Shown here: one piece after another, positions 60,255-64,000 of the stretch
Numbering within the stretch: position 1 is the first letter of the stretch
Layout of the letters: each line of letters opens with the position of its first letter
From: Rhodopseudomonas palustris
GTDB taxonomy: Bacteria > Pseudomonadota > Alphaproteobacteria > Rhizobiales > Xanthobacteraceae
Reading direction: 5' to 3'
DNA length: 64,000 bases
Assembly: GCA_016215605.1 (NCBI GenBank)
Contig: JACRJB010000048.1
Coordinates: 1-64,000, forward strand
The notes under the pieces: model-generated
What the model was told of the DNA's origin: nothing
The model's input: the letters and a program-made list of their open reading frames with translations, nothing else
Database searches by the model: none
Made by a program: the position numbers and the translations under genes

Positions 60255-60656
60255 TCAATCCGCCACCTGCGCCTCGATTGCCTCCATGTCGGCGTCGGAC
60301 AGGCCGAAATGGTGGCCGATCTCGTGGATCAGGACATGGCTGACGATGTGGCCGAGCGTCTCGTCGTGCTCGGCCCAGTAATCCAGGATCGGCCGGCGAT
60401 ACAGCCAGATCATGTTGGGCATCGGCGCGATGTCCTGGCTCGAGCGCTGCGGCAGGCCGATGCCCTGAAACAGGCCGAGCAGGTCGAATTCGGTCTGGGC
60501 GCCGAGGTCGTCGAGCACCTCGTCGGTCGGGAAATCGTCGACGCGGATGATCACCCCCTCGCACAAGGCGCGGAACTCGTCGGGCAGCTTGCCGAAGCTC
60601 TCATGCGCCATCTCCTCGAACTCGGCCAGCGAGGGCGCCTTGGCGGTGATCCACAT
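60255..60656 (-). CDS. Zincin-like metallopeptidase family protein
   Basis: A 133-aa protein with the zinc motif HEIGHHFGLSD near the C-terminus (HExxH plus a later acid). The middle has ILDYWAEHDETLGHIVSHVL. The start MWITAKAPSLAEFEEM at ATG 60656 is typical of the small metallopeptidase family (formerly DUF1025). Function is unknown. Confidence 0.85.
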   Translation of the reverse strand: MWITAKAPSLAEFEEMAHESFGKLPDEFRALCEGVIIRVDDFPTDEVLDDLGAQTEFDLLGLFQGIGLPQRSSQDIAPMPNMIWLYRRPILDYWAEHDETLGHIVSHVLIHEIGHHFGLSDADMEAIEAQVAD

Positions 60657-60772
60657 GGCGGCGTTGTAGGGGATGGCGGGGCGTTCGGCAAAGGCGGCAC
60701 GTTGCTGCGGTTGACGGCGGCGCGCTGATCGGGGACTTTGCCGGCCAGGATACGGGGACGGGACGGTTGGCG

Positions 60773-61093
60773 ATGATCCGACGGACAATCACAGGCGCCG
60801 GGCTGGCGCTCGCGGCGGCGCTGCTGTTGCAGGCCGCGGAGCCGGCGCTGGCGCAACCGGGGCCGCAGGCGCGGCCGCAAGCCGCGGCTGCGCCGACCGA
60901 CCTCTCGTCACAGCAGCGCCGCCCGCCGCGCCGGCTGCGGATCTATCCGCGCACCACGCCGGACGGCGTCTATCCCCGCAACTTTCCCGGCCGCAACGCG
61001 GTGCGCGAATGCACCGCGACCTATGTGCAGGAATATCGACCGAGCGGAACCGTGATCGTGCCGCGCATGAACTGCTTCTGGCGCCGCGGCTGA
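60773..61093 (+). CDS. Small secreted protein with a C-terminal cysteine pair
   Basis: A 106-aa protein. The signal peptide runs to about residue 28 (ALAQ). A Pro/Gln/Ala/Arg linker (about 28-55) is followed by a compact part with RIYPRTTPDGVYPRNFPGRN and two cysteines (in RECTATY and MNCFW) that could form a disulfide. I chose ATG 60773 over the TTG two codons before. Family unknown. Confidence 0.72.
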   Translation: MIRRTITGAGLALAAALLLQAAEPALAQPGPQARPQAAAAPTDLSSQQRRPPRRLRIYPRTTPDGVYPRNFPGRNAVRECTATYVQEYRPSGTVIVPRMNCFWRRG

Positions 61094-61105
61094 GACGCGT
61101 CGCCG

Positions 61106-61324
61106 TCAGCGACGGCGCGCGCCGACCACGCCGGTGACGACAGCCGCCGCCACCGATCCGACCACCACGAACGCCATCGCGGTCTGAACCGGCTCCCCGG
61201 ACACTACGCCTGGTCCGGGCGCGGCGCGTGCGACGTTCAGCGGCAGCGCGACGATGCCGCACATCGCGATCACGCCCGCACCCTTGCCGAGAAGTGATCG
61301 TCGCCAGCCTGCGGATATCGTCAT
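61106..61324 (-). CDS. Possible small membrane-associated protein
   Basis: A 72-aa frame. A basic N-terminus and hydrophobic stretch (about 12-30, ending ARAAP) resemble a signal peptide. A second helix near the C-terminus (VQTAMAFVVVGSVAAAVVTGV) is followed by GARRR. The open frame extends to 61471, but the part before ATG 61324 has no such character. Support is composition and topology only. Confidence 0.45.
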   Translation of the reverse strand: MTISAGWRRSLLGKGAGVIAMCGIVALPLNVARAAPGPGVVSGEPVQTAMAFVVVGSVAAAVVTGVVGARRR

Positions 61325-61435
61325 CGTCGGTCGCCTCGTTGCTATCAACCTCGATGAAATACGCACCGAACGCCCGATTTGTTTCTTGGCGTACGTTGCA
61401 AAATTCACCGGGCGCGGAACAAGGGCGAGGCGCTG

Positions 61436-61475
61436 CGCATTCATTCGCGCGGGGACGCATTCACACCGCATTCAC
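61436..61475. promoter_or_regulatory. Three CGCATTCA(C/T) repeats upstream of a His-rich secreted protein
   Basis: CGCATTCAT at 61436-61444, CGCATTCAC at 61456-61464 and CGCATTCAC at 61467-61475, with start-to-start steps of 20 and 11 bases. A related pair lies at 62323-62342. An 11-base step fits OmpR/PhoB-type response regulators. Confidence 0.5.
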
Positions 61476-61580
61476 CTCGCGCGCCTCAGCATCCTCACAA
61501 GCGGCGCCAGTCGCCCGCGGTACCAAGATGGTTCCGCATCACGCTGGACGAAGCGCACCTCGAACCAAGGAAGCTCATCG

Positions 61581-61862
61581 ATGAACATCTTGAAACTATC
61601 CGGTCTCGCCGCCATCGCGGGACTGCTGCTGATCGCCGCGCCGGCCGATCGCGCGCAGGCCGCGCCGATGTCGAGCGCCGGGCTGGCGACGACGGTTCAG
61701 CGCGACGTGATCCCCGACGTCAGCGAAGTGCACTATCGCCGACACCGTCACGGCTACCGGCATCACCATCGCTATCGGCACCATCACGGCTATCGTCGCC
61801 ACTTCCACCGGCCGCATCGGCACTACGGTCCCCGCCACCATTATCGTCGCCACTGGCGGTGA
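61581..61862 (+). CDS. Small secreted His/Arg/Tyr-rich protein
   Basis: A 93-aa protein starting at ATG 61581 after AAGGAAG. A signal peptide (about 1-27, ending AQA) is followed by a short neutral part and then a tail (about 52-93) of histidine, arginine and tyrosine. This tail could bind metal or surface polyanions. No family is recognised. It is the first of three such genes and ends at a terminator. Confidence 0.75.
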   Translation: MNILKLSGLAAIAGLLLIAAPADRAQAAPMSSAGLATTVQRDVIPDVSEVHYRRHRHGYRHHHRYRHHHGYRRHFHRPHRHYGPRHHYRRHWR

Positions 61863-61896
61863 TCGCCACTGCGCCAATCTGAACGCATTGTTCAGC

Positions 61897-61926
61897 AAAC
61901 AGGCCCGCTTGTCGGGCCTGTTTTCG
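61897..61926 (+). terminator. Rho-independent terminator after the His-rich gene
   Basis: AAACAGGCCCG / CGGGCCTGTTTT with a loop CTTGT. It begins 35 bases after the stop. Confidence 0.9.
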
Positions 61927-61991
61927 TTTCGACCTGTCACGGCCCGGGCTGTCGCGCTAACATGGACGCCGGCCCCACAGAGGAGGATGCG

Positions 61992-62315
61992 ATGCGACCG
62001 TGGATCGGAGCCGCAATCTTGGCAGGCGTGCTCGGTGCGCTCTCACCGGCAGCGGCGCAGGCGTTTGCCGCGCGCACATCCCCGACAATCAGCGTCGGCA
62101 GCACGACGCCGATCACCGAATTCAGCTCGCGGCATCGCGGCCGGGCACACGCGCATCGCCAGATGCGACGCCATCCGCATCGGCATCGTCACTGGGCCTC
62201 GCACCGTTACGACGCGCCGCGCTACTACGCGCGCCCCTATTACTATCGTCCCTATGGGATCGCGCCGTTCTTTCCGTTCGGCTTCGGGGGCTACGGCTTC
62301 CAACCCTCCTGGTGA
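61992..62315 (+). CDS. Small secreted His/Tyr-rich protein
   Basis: A 107-aa protein starting at ATG 61992 after AGGAGGA. The signal peptide (about 1-25) is followed by TISVGSTTPITEFSSRHRG, an Arg/His segment (about 47-72), then Tyr/Pro/Arg (YYARPYYYRPYG) and an aromatic Phe/Gly end. It shares the layout of its neighbours. Function unknown. Confidence 0.72.
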   Translation: MRPWIGAAILAGVLGALSPAAAQAFAARTSPTISVGSTTPITEFSSRHRGRAHAHRQMRRHPHRHRHWASHRYDAPRYYARPYYYRPYGIAPFFPFGFGGYGFQPSW

Positions 62316-62322
62316 GCGCGGA

Positions 62323-62342
62323 CGCATTCATGGCACGTTCAC
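62323..62342. promoter_or_regulatory. CGCATTCAT / CACGTTCAC repeat upstream of the Gly/His/Tyr-rich protein
   Basis: CGCATTCAT (62323-62331) and CACGTTCAC (62334-62342), 11 bases start to start, followed by CTCGCGC as at 61436-61475. The flanking GGACGCATTCA and TTCACCTCGCGC are the same at both places. Confidence 0.5.
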
Positions 62343-62421
62343 CTCGCGCCGCCTAGCCTGCGCGCGGGAGCGACACAACCAACTCGTCAACGCGCCGCGT
62401 GACGGCGCCGGGGGAGCGCCG

Positions 62422-63201
62422 ATGACTCCGCATGCGATGGCACGGACACCACATCGTCCTGATCGTCCAACCTTTCTGACCCTGACGAGCCGGATCGGCT
62501 CGTTCGCCGTCGCCGCGGTCGCGGCGCTCAGCTTCTCGATCGCAGCCGCGCCGCGCGCGCAGGCGCTGTCGCCCGCGAGCCCGGCCACCGCGGCCGCCGG
62601 CGCAGTCGCGTCCCCCGTTATCACGGTGCAGCACAAAGGCGGTCATATCGGCGGCGGGGGCGGCTTCCGCGGTGGCGGTCATATCGGTGGTGGTCATATC
62701 GGTGGAGGCGGCGGCTTCCGTGGCGGCCACATCGGCGGCGGCGGTGGTTTCCGGGGCGGCCCGATCGGCGGCGCACCACGCGTCGGCACGATCGGCGGCT
62801 TCCGGGGTGGCGGGCCGGCGTTCCACGGCGGCTATCGCAGCGTCGGCCAGATCGGCGGCGGACCGGCGTTTCATCGTCGGCAGTTCTACGGCGGCCCGCG
62901 CTACATCGGCCATCGTCACTTCGGCCCCAGCTACGTCGGCTATCGCCACTACGGCTATCGCCGGCACCATTTCCGCCCGCGCGTCTACGGCTATTACGGA
63001 CCGCGTTACTACGCGCCGGTGTACTACGCCCCCCGCTATTATGGTCCGCGCTATTATGGTCCGCGCCGGTTCTGCCGTGTGGTCTACACACATTACGGCC
63101 CGCGCCGCATCTGCAAGTTCCGGCCGTGGCGGCATCACCTGCACCGCCATCACTGGCGACACCATCACCGCCATCACCGGGCGTGGCGGGTGTACTGGTA
63201 G
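62422..63201 (+). CDS. Secreted Gly/His/Tyr-rich repeat protein
   Basis: A 259-aa protein from ATG 62422 after GGGGAG. A signal peptide (about 15-50, ending AQA) is followed by Gly-rich units of the form GGHIGGGGGFRGG (about 72-130), then RYIGHRHFGPSYVGYRHYGY, repeated Y-Y-x-P-R-Y-Y segments, one cysteine pair (FCRVVY, RICKF) and a His/Arg-rich end. It is low in complexity and resembles surface or matrix-type proteins of this group. Function unknown. Confidence 0.75.
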   Translation: MTPHAMARTPHRPDRPTFLTLTSRIGSFAVAAVAALSFSIAAAPRAQALSPASPATAAAGAVASPVITVQHKGGHIGGGGGFRGGGHIGGGHIGGGGGFRGGHIGGGGGFRGGPIGGAPRVGTIGGFRGGGPAFHGGYRSVGQIGGGPAFHRRQFYGGPRYIGHRHFGPSYVGYRHYGYRRHHFRPRVYGYYGPRYYAPVYYAPRYYGPRYYGPRRFCRVVYTHYGPRRICKFRPWRHHLHRHHWRHHHRHHRAWRVYW

Positions 63202-63222
63202 CTCGGCGATCGCTGAAAACCG

Positions 63223-63253
63223 AACAGGCGCCCGATGGGCGCCTGTTGTGTTT
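63223..63253 (+). terminator. Hairpin after the Gly-rich gene
   Basis: AACAGGCGCCC / GGGCGCCTGTT is a perfect 11-base stem with loop GAT, followed by GTGTTT. The T-run is weak, but the placement 21 bases after the stop fits a terminator. Confidence 0.75.
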
Positions 63254-63268
63254 CGGATCATCCCGGGA

Positions 63269-63383
63269 CCGTCACCGCCGGACTTGATCCGGCGGTCCAT
63301 CGTTCTTCGAAGATGGATTGCCGGGCCTTCGCCGCGCCGAAGCGGCTTCGGCCGCGCAGGCAGGTCGAGCCCGGCAATGACGG
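63269..63383. repeat. Dispersed palindromic repeat, family B, copy 3
   Basis: CCGTCACCGCCGGACTTGAT and CCGGCGGTCCATC on the left pair with GATGGATTGCCGGGCC and GGTCGAGCCCGGCAATGACGG on the right. It lies just before the end of leuC. Confidence 0.8.
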
Positions 63384-63405
63384 CGGTGATGACTTCGCTG
63401 CGCAG

Positions 63406-64000
63406 TTAGCGCCACTCGCGGATGTCGACGAAGTGGCCGGCGATCGCGGCGGCGGCGGCCATCGCGGGCGACACCAGATGGGTGCGGCCCTTGAAGCCCT
63501 GGCGGCCTTCGAAGTTGCGGTTCGAGGTCGAGGCGCAACGCTCTTCCGGCGCCAGCTTGTCAGGGTTCATGGCGAGGCACATCGAGCAGCCCGGCTCGCG
63601 CCATTCGAAGCCGGCCTTGAGGAAGATCTTGTCCAAACCCTCGGCCTCGGCCTGCTCCTTCACCAGGCCGGAGCCCGGCACGATGATGGCGTTGACGTTG
63701 GCGTTGACGGTCTTGCCCTCAGCGACCTTCGCCGCCGCGCGCAGATCCTCGATGCGGCCGTTGGTGCAGGAGCCGATGAACATCCGGTCGATCTTGATGT
63801 CGGTGATCCTGGTGCCCGGCGTCAGGCCCATATAGGCCAGTGCGCGCTCCTTGGAGAGCCGCTTGGCCTCGTCGGCGATATCGGCCGGGTTCGGCACCTT
63901 GCCGGTGACCGAGATCACGTCTTCGGGCGACGTGCCCCAAGTCACGATCGGCGGCAGCGCGGCAGCGTCGAGCTTGAGCTCGTGATCGAAATGCGCGCCC
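63406..64000 (-). CDS. leuC: 3-isopropylmalate dehydratase large subunit (C-terminal part, runs off the right edge)
   Basis: LeuC carries the [4Fe-4S] cluster of isopropylmalate isomerase. About 198 C-terminal residues are present. Two cluster-binding regions are visible: [19 protein letters not shown] and GCSMCLAMN, with the final [20 protein letters not shown] that ends the catalytic domain. The frame stays open to 64000. It is on the same strand as leuD, 3.4 kb upstream in the transcript sense. Confidence 0.96.
   Translation of the reverse strand, partial: GAHFDHELKLDAAALPPIVTWGTSPEDVISVTGKVPNPADIADEAKRLSKERALAYMGLTPGTRITDIKIDRMFIGSCTNGRIEDLRAAAKVAEGKTVNANVNAIIVPGSGLVKEQAEAEGLDKIFLKAGFEWREPGCSMCLAMNPDKLAPEERCASTSNRNFEGRQGFKGRTHLVSPAMAAAAAIAGHFVDIREWR

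Noticed and set aside
61436-61475. CGCATTCAC repeats as a CRISPR array
   Set aside because: There are only three 9-base units with unequal spacing, no spacer-like segments and no cas genes.

Overview
The window is a high-GC chromosomal segment of an alphaproteobacterium of the Rhodopseudomonas/Bradyrhizobium group, most like Rhodopseudomonas palustris. This rests on protein wording, on the succession atpHA / priA / xerC / mdh-sucCDAB-lpdA / zapE / rpoH / leuCD, and on the dispersed palindromic repeats typical of that group. It is ordinary core chromosome: there is no prophage, integrase, insertion sequence or CRISPR array. A small toxin-antitoxin pair lies beside the single tRNA gene. No database search was run; family calls come from motifs and recognised sequence.

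Layout: (1) 1-2635, the start of the atp operon (atpH, partial atpA, minus strand), a 625-base gap with a strong palindrome, then rlpA. (2) 2670-7331, priA and xerC diverging around a palindromic repeat, then two small membrane proteins. (3) 7368-20118, a minus-strand central-carbon block read zapE, mdh, sucC, sucD, sucA, sucB, lpdA. Between sucB and lpdA lie two DUF4160+DUF2442 gene pairs, a MAPEG protein and an SDR oxidoreductase, closely packed and partly overlapping. (4) 20201-29862, thpR, a GDSL arylesterase diverging from a YbbA/YbbP-type ABC exporter, a Bax-inhibitor-like protein, a GNAT acetyltransferase, an esterase and an AI-2E-type transporter. (5) 29907-33580, a ureide cassette: LysR regulator diverging from a DctA-family symporter, ureidoglycine aminohydrolase and ureidoglycolate lyase. 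(6) 33625-44316, a methyltransferase, an HNH nuclease, a cysteine synthase, glgC-glgA, a YdeP-like molybdoenzyme, a PfkB kinase and a GH4 glycosidase. (7) 44455-51794, universal stress protein, pcm, chaB, trxC, an Lrp regulator diverging from methionine gamma-lyase, and a PAS-GGDEF-EAL protein. (8) 51877-64000, toxin-antitoxin pair, tRNA-Glu(CTC), rluD, rpoH, a sulfide-detoxification-like pair (MBL dioxygenase and TauE permease), an EEP-family protein, leuD, a run of small secreted His/Tyr/Gly-rich proteins, and the C-terminal part of leuC.

How the genes work together: mdh, sucC, sucD, sucA, sucB and lpdA carry 2-oxoglutarate through succinyl-CoA to succinate and close the TCA cycle at malate. 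The four accessory genes types inside that run would be co-transcribed with them. The ureide cassette would turn ureidoglycine into ureidoglycolate and then glyoxylate plus urea, with the symporter as a candidate importer. Methionine gamma-lyase and its divergent Lrp regulator share a perfect 9-base inverted repeat. The most unusual features are the nested DUF pairs in the TCA operon, an 11-base-period repeat shared upstream of two His/Tyr-rich secreted proteins, and a toxin gene with no conventional full-length start codon.
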